Positions 1 to 18,475 of a stretch of DNA of 64,000 nt are shown here, one piece after another (position 1 is the first letter of the stretch; each line of letters opens with the position of its first letter). The position numbers and the translations under genes are program-made. Below the pieces are notes generated by a model that was not told the origin of the DNA, searched no databases, and saw only the letters and a program-made list of their open reading frames with translations. This DNA is from Branchiostoma floridae (taxonomy: Eukaryota > Chordata > Leptocardii > Amphioxiformes > Branchiostomatidae): assembly GCF_000003815.2 (NCBI RefSeq), contig NC_049986.1, forward strand, positions 10,340,369 through 10,404,368, in the 5' to 3' direction.

Positions 1-236
1 TATACACATACATCTTATGACATTTTTGTATAAAAACCGCTACTTGGCCCAGTACAGGTTAGGTGAAGGTAGACATACCTGCACAGCTCCAATTTTACCT
101 GCACTAACCTGCATATGCAGGTGGTAAATTGAGCCCAGCTGTTAAGAAATACCGATTATGGTATCAACGATAAGTGTGTTTGATTATGCTTATTGATAAT
201 CTAAGTATTTCTACACCTTAAAGAACTGAAATAAGG
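1..236. other. Upstream flank of WDR5 with a MITE fragment
   Basis: Bases about 44-140 carry the repeated tacctgcac/gcaggt motifs and the end sequence aattgagccc that recur at 3217-3540 and 20952-21243, so this is a fragment of that short inverted-repeat family. The remaining bases are AT-rich flank or 5' UTR. No TATA box or initiator can be named with confidence; a possible splice acceptor lies a few bases before the ATG at 237. Confidence 0.5.
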
Positions 237-6487
<6,251 letters not shown>

Positions 6488-8090
6488 TGGCCCCCGTGAC
6501 TCTATACATGTAGAACCTCCTGTACATATAACTCTAGTCACACTCTTTTTATACTACATGTCTGTAGGACAGCTAGCACCTGTGTCGTTGCAAAGCATTT
6601 CTTCCCATCCCAATACATGTACTTCTTTTTGGCGATGCCTCAGGGGCAGAGCCTGCTTTATAGTACTGGGCTCAGTTTGTCCAGTTGCACTAGACTCCAC
6701 AAAAGTTACATTTTCTTTACATGCATGTTGTGCACAACAATACAAGATTAACAGAGATACACTGACTTTCTAGCCAAAACTTTCTTAAAGATATCTTCTT
6801 TCTGTTCCTCTGTCTTGAGCCGATGTTGATACTGTCTTATTAAGGAGAATGTAGGGTGAAAGATTTAAGAATATGTTGATATTGCTAAGACAGTTTACCC
6901 TCCAAAATTTGTCAACACAAGTACTAGTACTATTGATACTCACAAAAAAGTTTCTGTACAGATGTTATAATCACTGTAGTAGAATTTCAAATCTACAAAT
7001 TGAGAATCTGATGCCCGAAAGTTTTGTGGATGCTAACATTAACAAGGTGGCATTTATGTATCTAGTCCAACGTTCAGGTCATTGACGATTTGTAGAGGGG
7101 GTAGTGTCAACTTTGTTTGTTGCTGGAGCTCACACAGTCTTGCTGGGCTAATTGCTAACAGAGATGTTTAGTTTAGTTAGATTGGTATATTTTACTGAGG
7201 TGGGATGGAAAATGGAAAGCGTGCATATGTTCACACTGTGTTGTTGTAGCAAGATTTTGTCTCCTCTCACTAGGAATTAGTCTTCCCAAGAATTGTTTTC
7301 CATGTAGGATCAGGGTTTAGTTTTGCGATCCTCTCATACCAGCATGCGTATTTGAAGCAACGACCCTGGTGTACCAGACCGTGATTGTTTTTCTCACTGG
7401 CGTTTCACTGGCCAACCATCAGCCAATCAAATACTCCCTCTCCTAGCATTGGAGGAAAAGTGACTGTTGCCCCTTGACTGTAAAGAGTGACTTGATTGGC
7501 CAGTAAATTTAGCACTAACAACAGGAGAGTATCTGATTAAGGCATTGAGGACGACATATCGCATGTGGGTACACCAAGGCCATTGATTGAAAGGCACTAG
7601 CAAAAAACCTGGCACTAGAGGGTGAGTTTTGCTTGAAAAAACATGTGGCATTTTGATTAAGGGAAACGAAATTACTGAAGAGAAAGGATGTGTTTTGATA
7701 TGGCAGCTGTTAGAATGTCTTTTCCAAAGTTGGAAGAAAAATGTGTGGATGGATGGAAGGATGGATGGAATATGTGTGAATGCAGTACATGTCTCAGTTG
7801 TTAAGTGGCACCTGTAAGCAGGTGAAGCTCAGCTCATGAAGGTAGAATGTCTTTAGTTTTATGCAGAAGAACTCAACAATGTGGACCAATATGTACAATG
7901 TGACGTGATATGAACAGTAATATTCACACCATTAGAATGCTGTGTATTACAAAACTACATACCATAAAAGAAGGGCATACAGAGAATTACAAAGCCAATT
8001 GTATTTTATTCTTTCCGAGACAGCAATAAACATATATGAAAGACATTTCATTTGATGTTTAACTTCTTTATTACTTGTGCATACATATAC
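6488..8090. other. WDR5 3' UTR and intergenic DNA
   Basis: No coding sequence was recognised. A possible polyadenylation signal, aataaa, lies at 8025-8030, about 1.5 kb past the WDR5 stop, just before the TTAA element at 8091. A short run of ggatggatgg lies near 7747-7769. Confidence 0.4.
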
Positions 8091-11000
8091 TTAAGAGTCA
8101 TTGCACGAGAAAACCAGGCAAAACCAGGCAGAGGCCGGAAGATGGGGGTCGGCCAAATCGGTTCATACTTTGTGTGTGTGATAGGTATGTGGAACTATTA
8201 ACAGCCATATACTTAAAACCCTCCAGCTATTTTTCGTTATGGCGTTCTGGGACCCCCCTAAGAGACCCTCGAAAATCCGACAATTAATGGCTCAAAATTA
8301 CTGAAATTGCGATGGCTATCCTGAGAAATGTACATAAGATACAAATCTAACTTTTATATTTCCATATAGCATGGGTCCTTAAGTTTTACAGACCAAAAGT
8401 TGAAGATGATACATTAAAGTTAAGAGGGTGTACTAGGGGGTTACCTGAATCACTGAAAGCAGATTTTTTATTACTGTAAATTTTAGTGATATTCAAGGCC
8501 CATTATCTGCTATACGCAGTGGCTCTGGTAAATGGTTTTACTTTTGCTAGAGAGAGGAACATCTACTTATTCAAAAACAATTGTCATCTATTTGGGCCAT
8601 AACGCGAGCCATGAGAGGAGGGTCTTTATGGGGATTTTTCGAGTTTTGGGCCATAATAAATCGGGTAATTATATTACAATATGGGGGTAAGTCATGGCAA
8701 ATGTTTGTATAGTTGCTTGTAAACCATGCATAACTGTCAAAAATATTTTGATTGATTGGTTATGTTAATTGGGGCTCCACATGGGGGATATAAGGATACT
8801 TGAAATGGAATTTTGCTGATTTTACACATTTAAATTATTGCTTTCTTATGCGATTAAGCCTGTACCTTCCTAAATCACTTCGTACATACGTACTTTGTCG
8901 TGCCCAAGTAAAATGGGGGTTACCAGGTCTCCAAAAATGTGATACCATTTAATAAACAAGGCACATGGATTCATACCTACTTCATAAATGCTGAAAAATA
9001 TAAATCAAGATTAATGCTACTTTGGGATGGATACTTTTGTTATCAATTACGGTATACCATAGGGTACAGTTTAGGTATACTTCTATAGACAAAGTGCTGT
9101 CCACCAATGGCGTGTGAGTATGCCTGACTATTCTGTCATCACCATAAGGACAAACCAAAAACAAAACCTATCACAAAACCTTTATATGTAGAACCCCTTT
9201 AGAAGGGAACAGTGTATTGTACGATCTGCAAAATACGTGTATACTAATAACTCAAAAGAAATTAGAAAATAGCTAAACCATCGAAATGCATATTTACAAA
9301 AAGAATTTTGTTGGAGTAGTGATAAAAGCACTTTGGTGAAAAGTATGCTACAAAAGAATAAAAGTAACAAATTACAAAAATCAATTCGCACTACTCATAC
9401 AGTCACGTGCCTAGGATTGGCCGACTTATGTCTGGTCAGAAAGCTGGTGATAGTGAAGTGGCCAGTTAGTTAAGGTAGCTGATGCGAAGCTGTTGTTCCA
9501 GCCCATTGTGTGTCAGACAGATTACAATATTTTGCTAGACTTTCAGTAACACAGACTCAGCACAGATTAGATGGCCATTTACGTGGAGGCGTTACACTAG
9601 AGAAGAGAAGAGGAGACAGGAATTATCTCACTCCAGACATAATACTCTATCTGTACAAATCCACTATCCGGCCTTGTATGGAATACTGCTGTCATCTATG
9701 GGGAGGTGCCCCGAAGGACTGTCTGCAACTTCTAGACTGCATTCAAAGAAGAATCTGTATGGCTATTAGTAATCAATTATCACCTAAGCTTGACCCTCTC
9801 TCCCACAGGCGAAATATGGCATCCCTGTCCCTTTTTACCGGAACTTCCATGGGAATTACTCCAATGATCTCTTGCTACTTGTCCCTCCGGTGCAAGCCTT
9901 TCAGCGCAACACAAGGTTCTTAGCAAACTCACATCACTTTACTGTTCAATTACCGGTTTCCTGGCCATCCTGGAGCAACAGTTTACAGCAAAATTATGGA
10001 ACTCACTTGACGACTCTTGTTTCTCTCCTGTCTACAACTTATCAGCCTTCAAAACAAATGTTCACCGCTATCTCCGTACACAGTTTCCAACTCCTTAGTT
10101 CATTGCCTTGAAGTAGTCTCGTGACCTTGCTTTGAACAATCTTGTTACAAAAAGTTAAAGGTTTAATCAGATAGTGCTTTATTGTAACACTAGTCTTACC
10201 AAAGTAAACTTTTTCTTTTTTTTTAAAGAATGCATTTCAACAGTTTTATATATTTGTATTACTTTCTTGTGTGTAGTTGTATTTTGCAGAGCGGATGATT
10301 TATCATTTGTCTCTTTATGTAAATGGTTTGTCATAGAGTTTACTTTTGGCTTGACTATAGGCCAAATCGGTTTGAATGACATCCGTGTGCACGTCAGTTA
10401 TTGGCAACTTTCACTTAGGAAAAAAATAAAACCATACTGTTTATCAAACAAAGCAGCTACATATTGAACAAACAAGAAGATGTGAAGGAACGAAAATCAA
10501 GAATGTGTTGGTATATCATAATCTGCGTGTGTTCATCCTTCCTGACTACAATACCTCACCTGATCATGATTTCATAATGAATGCAACTTTTTGGCCATTT
10601 GGCCATGTCATCCACATAGACAAATCAACAGGACCTTTGAGTGATGAAGTCAGGCATACTAACACGCCATTGGTGGACAGCACTTTGTCTATAGCTGTAC
10701 CTCTGCTGTATTCCGTAATTGATAACAAAAGTACAATGCACATGTATCCATCCCTAAAGAGCATTAATTTTTGCTTTTGTTGTGGTCTTGTTTCAACATT
10801 TATGAAGTAGGTATGCATCCATGTGCCCTGTTTATTAAATGGTATCACATTGTTCGAGTCCTGGTAACCCCCATGCAGAGCCTTTTCACTTGGGCACGAC
10901 AAAGTACTAGTACGTATGTACGAAGTGATTTAGGAAGGTACAGGCTTAATCGCATAAGAAAGCAATAATTTAAATGTGTAAAATCAGCAAAATTCCGTTT

Positions 11001-11702
11001 CAAGTATCCCTATATCCCCCATGTGGAGCCCCAATTAACATAACCAATCAATCAAAATATTTTTGACAGTTATGCATGGTTTACAAGCAACTATACAAAC
11101 ATTTGCCATGACTTACCCCCATAGTGTAATATAATTACCCGGTTTATTATGGCCCAAAACTCGAAAAATCCCCATAAAGACCCCCCTCTCATGGCTCGCG
11201 TTATGGCCCAAATAGATGACGATTGTTTTTGAATAAGTAGATGTTCCTCTCTCTAGCAAAAGTAAAACCATTTACCAGAGCCACTGCGTATAGCAGATAA
11301 TGGGCCTTGAATATCACTAAAATTTACAGTGATAAAAAATCTGCTTTCAGTGATTCAGGTAACCCCCTAGTACACCCTCTTAACTTTAATGTATCATCTT
11401 CAACTTTTGGTCTGTAAAACTTAAGGACCCATGCCATATGGAAATATAAAAGTTAGATTTGTATCTTATGTACATTTCTCAGGATAGCCATCGCAATTTC
11501 AGTAATTTTGAGCCATAAATTGTCGGATTTTCGAGGGTCTCTTAGGGGGGTCCCAGAACGCCATAACGAAAAATAGCTGGAGGGTTTTAATCATATGGCT
11601 GTTAATAGTTCCACATACCTATCACACATACAAAGTATGAACCGATTTGGCCGACCCCCATCTTCCGGCCTCTGCCTGGTTTTCTCGTGCAATGACTCTT
11701 AA
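8091..11702. mobile_element. Large TTAA-flanked element with ~1.05-kb terminal inverted repeats
   Basis: The left arm (about 8095-9160) is repeated in reverse complement at about 10630-11698. The outer ends read TTAA-gagtcattgcacgag and ctcgtgcaatgactc-TTAA, so TTAA at 8091-8094 and 11699-11702 is the target-site duplication. TTAA targeting is typical of piggyBac and Kolobok transposons. Neither arm nor the AT-rich centre codes for a transposase, so it is non-autonomous. The arms differ at scattered bases and by a short ccaggcaaaa duplication in the left arm. The centre contains a truncated LINE listed separately. Confidence 0.85.
9610..10160 (+). mobile_element. 5'-truncated LINE fragment nested in the TTAA element
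   Basis: The reading frame around 9630-9830 translates to a typical end-of-reverse-transcriptase segment of non-LTR retrotransposons (LYKSTIRPCMEYCCHLWGG, then CIQRRICMAISNQL). The sequence continues from about 9836 in another frame with FHGNYSNDLLLLVPPVQAF and RNTRFLANSHHFTVQLP, the usual C-terminus of such ORF2 proteins, so a frameshift separates the two parts. Only the last 160 or so codons of the polymerase remain. It is a dead copy, of a jockey/CR1-like group by appearance. Confidence 0.8.
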
Positions 11703-13801
11703 TTATCATCCCGGTGCCATCTTAAACAATATTTGAATTGACAAAATTGTAACACCAAATTTGGTGCTTCGATTATTTGCCTGTCCATTTGTATTCATCT
11801 TTCAGTCCTGAGAAGAAAATCATACAGGATTTGCTATTGCAAAGCTCTAAATATTACCGTTCAGGTCCACATACACATGATTTTAGTCTTAAAACAATGC
11901 CTTTTATTCAGAACAGTAGTAACAAATCAAAGGATGGGATTCGTTGCATAAAAGGTGCCACGAAATCCTGTTATTGTTAAGTAAGCTGTATATCTTCACA
12001 AACTTTTTGAAAAATTGTATTTTTTGTTCGTCCAAATTTTTTTCGGAAAAAAATCTGAGAAGCAACAAATAAATTTGGTGTGACATAACTAATGACAATG
12101 TGTATACATAGACACTAGGGCTGGGTATCGGTACAGCGTACCGGTACAAAACCGTTTTTTCTTATTGGACCGGTCCAGAAAAACCGGACCTGAAAAAATT
12201 AGGTGCACCGGATGTTGGACCGATTAGAAAATTAACAGATTATTTTATCAGGCATATACACGTTTTGGCGCTTGCAGGTGGAAGAAAATAACAAGAGTGA
12301 AGTAGGGTAGAGTTTATAGTAATTTCTACCAAGTTTTACAGCCAATCGTACAGGTGCAGTTAGCGTTGAAGGATTTTAAAACACCAGTGTAAGTCTAATA
12401 CTCCACCAAACAGATCTCTTTGTAGTGAAATGGACCATTGGTATGAGTCATACTGCATCAGGTTCAGGTCCGGACCTGGACCTGATCCTTTGGACCTGAA
12501 CCGGACCTGGACCTGAATTTTCTGTATCGGTACCCAGCCCTAATAGACACGACTTTATTTGAACTGTGAACTGAGGTGTGCGGGTCAACCTGCTCTGTTG
12601 AAAGTCAGATATCCACTTATTTCTAGTTGAAGTACAAGGGAAATCCTCATCAAGGATTTCAGCAATGTTTCCTAGATTTCATAGCATAACAGCGTACAAA
12701 ATACCACTTGCACATTGCAACCACTTTTTGCTTGTTGCAACTTACTTCTAAACTCAGGTTGTGGTTGCACAGAGTGTAACTTTTGGGCCTCAGCACTCGA
12801 TCTTGTTGTCAGTTAAACCTTAAACAGTATGGTACATAAATTGCACTTACCTGATTATATTTTCTGCTATCTGACGAATTATCTGTTGTTGTCATTAAGT
12901 AGTTCAGATTCGCCAAGAGAAATAAACATAAATAATAGCAAGCTGGGCATGCAGATTTAATCCGGGGCGCTACACATGCAAGATATCATGCGAAAGAATC
13001 ACGCGACTTTTTATAACCAATCAACTTTGAATTGAGATAATAAATGATAATCTAAAACTCGCTATTTAATTGGATGGCAGATGAAAAGACCCTAATCGGT
13101 GGCCAATGGGGTCGTTTCAGTATTCGACATAACAAAGACATTGAGCGTTCCAATTCGCTGATTGGCTGCAGTTTGATAATCGAATTATCAACTGCACGTG
13201 CAGGAAGACGCATTGTCAATCACAGGTGCTTGTCAAGGATTTGGGTTGCTTTGTTCATGTTTCGCCATATTTCTGGTGGTTTGGGGATTCCGCGTTGGAT
13301 ATTCTTCGGAAGAGTGCGGGACTGCTGACCGCCTAGAACTACACTAATGTCTGAGGTAGGTGGATTACTCGTTACAATTTGTCGATTACCACTAAACGGG
13401 CCGTTAACATTGATAATAGCACATGCGTTCCATGCGTTAGCTTCCTTACGTTAGGCCATGTTGATTTCATTGTATGGATGATATCTACACCAGTAATAAT
13501 TTTCGGCACAAATTTTCAAGCTCATCCGCAAGTATCTCAGTCAAACTTTTAGGAGGGTGGACCAATCCTCGCTGCTCGTCCGTCCAGAATGAAGGGATCT
13601 AAGTTATGACAGTCTTATTAACTTCTACAATTCTACGAGTATTGACATCACGGTTGAATATGTTTCAAAGTGGTTGTTTGGGCGCAGAACAACCATGCAA
13701 TTTTCAACATTTTTAATTACAGAATTAAATGTAGAACTAACTATACTGTAATCTATTATCTAAAGCCGTCAGTATATTATGTGTATTTCTATGTCTATGC
13801 A

Positions 13802-13857
<56 letters not shown>

Positions 13858-13894
13858 TGAGTGAGTGTGCGTGTGTGTGTGTGTGCGTGCGTGT
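11703..13894. other. Intergenic DNA with one MITE and a microsatellite
   Basis: Apart from the hAT-like MITE (12116-12542) and the GT run (13802-13896) no gene was recognised. Short open frames here show no codon or family signal. Confidence 0.5.
12116..12542. mobile_element. hAT-like MITE with 8-bp target-site duplication
   Basis: The ends are tagggctgggtatcggtac and gtatcggtacccagcccta, an almost perfect terminal inverted repeat. They are bounded by identical 8-mers, atagacac, at 12108-12115 and 12543-12550. An 8-bp duplication and ends of this type fit a non-autonomous hAT element. The interior holds ggaccggacctg-type repeats. Relic copies occur at about 34584-34950, 50850-51000 and 46930-47020. 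Confidence 0.85.
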
Positions 13895-13896
13895 CC
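13802..13896. repeat. (GT)n microsatellite
   Basis: About 50 bases of uninterrupted gt, then gagt and gtgc variants, immediately ahead of the 182-bp tandem array. Confidence 0.95.
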
Positions 13897-15170
13897 GCAA
13901 ACCGCATTAAAATATTGTACTTTGTTGCCGAGATATTCTCGGATATAGGTTCAACTAAGCTAACCGCTTACGTACCCTTATGCGTATATACGCTTGAGAT
14001 TCCGAAATCTTCAAAGTTATTCCGGTGGGTCAAACTTTGTATCGTTTGAAAGGTCCCTTGATAGTGAATTGTAATCTGCAAACCGCCTTGAAATATTGTA
14101 CTTTGTTGTCGAGATATTCTCGGATATAGGTTCAGCTTAGCTAACCGCTAACGTACCCCTACGCACGTATACACGCTTAAAATTCCGAAATCTTCAAAGT
14201 TATTCCGATGGGTCAAACTTGGTATCGTTTGAAAGGTCTCTTGGTAGGGAATTGTAATCCGCAAACCGCATTAAGATATTTTACTTTGTTGCCGAGATAT
14301 TCTCGGATATAGGTTCAGCTTAGCTAAGCGCTAACGTACCCTTACACGTATATACGCTTGAGATTCCGAAATCTTCAAAGTTATTGCGGTGGGTCAAACT
14401 TGATATCGTTTGAAATGTCTCTTGGTAGGGAATTGTAATCCGCATACTTCATTAAAATATTGTACTTTGTTGTCGAGATATTCTCGGATATAGGTTCATC
14501 TTAGCTAAGCGCTAACTACCCTTACACGTATATACGCTTGAGATTCCGAAATCTTCAAAGTTATTGCGATGGGTCAAACTTGGTATCGTATGAAAGGTCT
14601 CTTGGTAGGGAATTGTAATCCGCAAACCGCATTAAAATATTGTTCTTTGTTGCCGAGATATTCTCGGAGATAGGTTCAGCTTAGCTAACCGCTAACGTAC
14701 CCTTACGCGCGTATATTCGCTTGAGATTCCGAAATCTTCAAAGTTATTCCGCTGGGTCAAACTTGGTATCGTTTGAAAGGTCTCTTGGTAGCGAATTGTA
14801 ATCCGCAAACCGCATGAAATATTGTACTTTGTTACCGAGATATTCTCGGATATAGGTTCAGCTTAGCTAACCGCTAACGTACCATTACGCGCGTATATAT
14901 GCTTGAAATTCCGAAATCTTCAAAGTTATTGCGGTGGGTCAAGCTTGGTATCTTATGAAAGGTCTTTTGGTAGTCAATTGTAATCCGCAAACCACATTAG
15001 AATATTGTACTTTGTTGCCAAGATATTCTCGGATTTAGGTTCAGCTTAGCTAACCGCTAACGTACCCTTACGCGCGTATATTCGCTTGAGATTCCGAAAT
15101 CTTCAAAGTTATTGTGGTGGGTCAAACTTGGTATCGTTTGAAATGTCACTTGGTAGGGAATTGTAATCCG
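13895..15170 (+). repeat. 182-bp tandem array, seven copies, abutting the LINE ORF
   Basis: Unit starts (ccgcaaaccgcatt or variant) lie at 13895, 14076, 14259, 14440, 14620, 14803, 14985 and 15168, giving a period of 180-183 bp. Each unit contains the palindrome ccgagatattctcgg, the phrase gattccgaaatcttcaaag and a gggtcaaacttggtatcg block. The eighth copy breaks off after ccgc at about 15170, where the LINE-specific sequence begins. It may be the 5' UTR of the LINE, or a satellite into which a truncated LINE was inserted. Confidence 0.93.
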
Positions 15171-18100
15171 CTAGCACTGTGCAATCTGGATCAGAATTGT
15201 ATTTTGTACACTGGCATAAGGAACACAGTTCACCCTTGTTTTTCTTGCCACTTGCGTTCTCATTTTCAAAATAAAGTTTATAGCGAGAAGAAGGAGAAGA
15301 TCAAGTGGCCTAAAGCCAACAACAAAGCAGTGTGGGAAGAGCTAGATAGTGATCTTAGCAACGTTCTGGAGCAAAGCCTGAAAGGGGATGTAGAAAGGAA
15401 GTTGAACCACTTTGGAACTTTGGTGTATAGCTTCTGCAGCGAGAGGTTTGGAACTCTAGTGAGCCAGGGGCGTGGTTCCAATGTACAAGCTAGCACAGGA
15501 AGGAGGGAAAGAGAAATTGCCAGACTAGTCCAGCGTAGACGTCAGCTAAGGAAACTATGGAGGAAGGCAAGTCCCGACGAGAGGGTTGGCCTCCATGCGC
15601 TATGGGAGGAAGTAAGATCCAGACTAAAGTCCTTAAGAAGAGCAGAAAGGTTGAGGAGGAAGCGTAAGAGAAAAGAGACACAAAGACGGCAGTTCTACAA
15701 GCACCCCTACAAATTTGCCAGGTCCTTGTTAGAAGAGAAGAAGGGTGGGACATTGTCTGTCGAGAAAGAAGACCTCGAGGCTCACCTGAGGGAAACTTAC
15801 TCTGACCCGGAAAGAAGTAAGCCACTGAGCTCTCCCGGATATGTACCCAGGCCGCCTGAGCCTTCAATCCCCATGGACATATCCCAACCAAAGTGGAGTG
15901 AGCTGTCTGCAGCAGTACGCAGAGCAAGAGCAGCAGCAGCTCCTGGACCGAATGGAGTTCCTTATAGAGTTTACAAAATGTGCCCAAAGACTCTGTACCT
16001 TCTATGGAAGCTCATGAGGGTGGCATGGAGAAAGCATTGTATTCCAGTCTCATGGAGAAGAGCAGGTGGGGTCCTGATACCCAAGGAAAAGGTGTCAACA
16101 ACCATCAACCAGTTTCGTAACATTTCATTGCTGAATGTGGAAGGCAAACTGTTCTTCACTGTATTGGCTAAAAGACTCACAAGCTACCTGATCAGCAACA
16201 GGCTCATCGATACAGAAGTGCAAAAAGCAGGAATCCCTGGTTTTCCAGGATGCATAGAACACGCAAACACAATTTGGAGTCAAATTCAGTCCGCCAGGAA
16301 ACAGAAGGAAGATCTCCATGTTGTATGGCTTGATCTTGCCAATGCCTACGGTTCCCTACCCCATAAGGTCATTCAGTATGCCTTGAACTTCTTCCATGTT
16401 CCAGGGGAAGTAAAGGGGATGATTAACAACTATTTTGCGGACTTCAAACTCAGCATCAGCACAAGGAACTTCACAACCGAATGGCAGAGACTGGAAAAGG
16501 GAATAGCGATGGGCTGCTCAATATCCCCCCTGCTATTCACCATGGGGTTTGAGATCCTGTTGATTGGAGCCAAGCAAGTGGTGGGGGGTGTGAGAGCACC
16601 ATCAGGAGAGAAGATGCCACCATTGCGAGCATTCATGGACGATGTTACGAGCATCCTCCGAACAGCACCATGTACCAACCGGGTTTTACTCAGACTGGAA
16701 GAGCTCACAGCATGGGCAGGCATGCAGTTCAAGCCATCCAAATCAAGAAGCCTATCCCTCAGGAAGGGAAAGCTCAGCGGTAGGACCTTCTCCGTCAATG
16801 GCCAACATATTCCTACCATCCAAGAAGAGTCAGTCAAAAGTCTGGGCCGCCTGTACACAAGTAATCTGAATGACAAAGGAAGGGGGCAGGAAGTATTAGA
16901 GCAAGCCTGCAATGGTCTCCAACAGATAGACAAGAGTGAGCTCCCAGGCAGACTGAAAATGTGGTGTGTTCAATTTATGCTGTTTCCAAGGCTCAAGTGG
17001 CCACTCAAGATGTACAACATTTCTGTGTCAACAGTTGACCAGATCGACAGAAAGGCCAACGCCTACTTCCGACGGTGGTTAGGTGTGCCGAGATGTCTCT
17101 CATCTGTCGCTCTGTATGGCAAGAACAAGCTCAACCTTCCTTTCTCGTCAATTGCAGAAGACTTCAAGTTAGAAAAGGTCCGACTGGTGTTGGAATTGGA
17201 GGGCTCTCAGGACTCTTCAGTGAGAGCAGCAAACCAAGGCCTTAGCACTGGAAAGAAATGGAGTGCAAGTACCTCCATTAGTCAAGCCATCAGTAGACAA
17301 CAACACAAAGACCTGGTGGGATCAGTCCAAGTGGGGCGAGCAGGTTTTGGCTGGGGCAAGAGAGACCAAAGGTGGAAAAGTGCGAACCCCAGTGAAAGGA
17401 GACAGTTGGTTATCCAAGAGGTTAAGAGGATGGAGGAGGAGAGGCGGAGAGTAACAGCAGTCGGCCAGAGCCAACAGGGAGCCTGGCTCAACTGGGAAGG
17501 CGCAGTGGAGAGGAGGCTCACGTGGAGCGATCTGTGGAGCATGCAGAATGCTAGGTTGAGTTTCCTCCTCCGCTCAGTGTATGATGTCCTCCCCAGCCCC
17601 TACAACCTCACCCGCTGGTATAAAAACGAGGAGTCTTGTCAACTGTGCGGCCAAGCCCAAGCTGACCTGAAACACATTCTATCTAACTGCAAAATTGCCT
17701 TACAACAGGGTCGTTACACATGGAGGCATAACAAGGTGCTCAGGCTAATTGCAGTGATGCTGGAGGAGGTGAGGAAGAAAGCCAAAGGTGCTACTGCACG
17801 AACACAACCAATCCAGTTTGTAAGGGAGGGCCAGAAGCCCAAATCAGCAGACAGCAACAACATCAACACTGGCGGCGGCCCACTGAGTAGAGGGAAATGG
17901 GAAATGGCAGTAGATCTTGATAGACAACTCCGTTTTCCAAGTACAATTTGTGTCACACAGTTGAGACCCGATCTGGTTCTGTGGTCAGAGGACCAGAAGT
18001 CTGTGCTGATTATAGAACTTACCGTTCCATGGGAAGAGAATATTCAAGAGGCCTACGAGAGGAAGAAACTAAAATACGAAGAGTTAGCTGATCAATGTAA

Positions 18101-18475
18101 ACAACAAGGGTGGAGAAGCAGAGTCTACCCAGTCGAGGTCGGAACCAGAGGGTTTGCAGGAACATCCCTCCTACGCTTGTGTAGGGATCTACAGATACAG
18201 GGGAAGATACAGTCTCAGTTTGTCAGGCAGGTGACTGAAGAGGCAGAAAGAAGCAGCTTTGTCCTGTGGATCAAAAGGAAGGACAAGTGTTGGAAGAAAG
18301 CCGCCTAGAAGTGAGGCACCAGTGCCGGAAGCAGGTGGGAGACGTCCCCCCTGCTGTCCCGCCGCCCGGAAGCGTATCAGTAGCAAAGGGGACGAAACGT
18401 TGAGGAAGGGCGGAGACTGACTGAGGATCCGGCATTGGTGCCCCAGCAGAGTGCTGAGAAGCACATACAGTTTAG
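15171..18475 (+). mobile_element. RLE-type non-LTR retrotransposon (HERO-like) with long open reading frame
   Basis: An uninterrupted frame runs to the stop at 18306-18308; counted from 15114 it is 1,064 codons. Order (residues counted from 15114): basic N-terminal part; reverse transcriptase with VWLDLANAYGSLPHKVI near 403, GIAMGCSISPLL near 465 and FMDD at about 507-510 in place of the usual YADD; a CCHC knuckle (CQLCGQAQADLKHILSNC) near 842; then a restriction-like endonuclease (RPDLVLW near 951, followed by IIELTVPWEE). RT before a CCHC and a C-terminal nuclease is the R2/R4/NeSL/HERO layout; HERO is my best guess. No ATG occurs in frame before about 15872 and no N-terminal zinc finger is seen, so the copy is probably 5'-truncated near 15171. 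A 3' UTR of about 165 bp (gacgaaacgttgaggaag) ends near 18475. The open frame suggests a young insertion. Confidence 0.88.

Noticed and set aside
9510-9923. Stand-alone gene of 137 codons
   Set aside because: Its sequence is the tail of a LINE polymerase and the remainder continues in another frame.
13895-15170. 182-bp repeats with an inner palindrome, considered as a centromeric satellite or a regulatory array
   Set aside because: Only seven copies, ending exactly at the LINE. No evidence for either role, so it is kept as a tandem array.
15114-15170. Protein start inside the tandem array for the LINE polymerase
   Set aside because: The frame opens with GTG, not ATG, and the first residues come from repeat DNA, so this is not a believable start in a eukaryote.
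15490-15987. Minus-strand open frame of 165 codons across the LINE, and similar ones at 16430-16933 and 17282-17956
   Set aside because: They are shadows of the polymerase frame with no family signal of their own.
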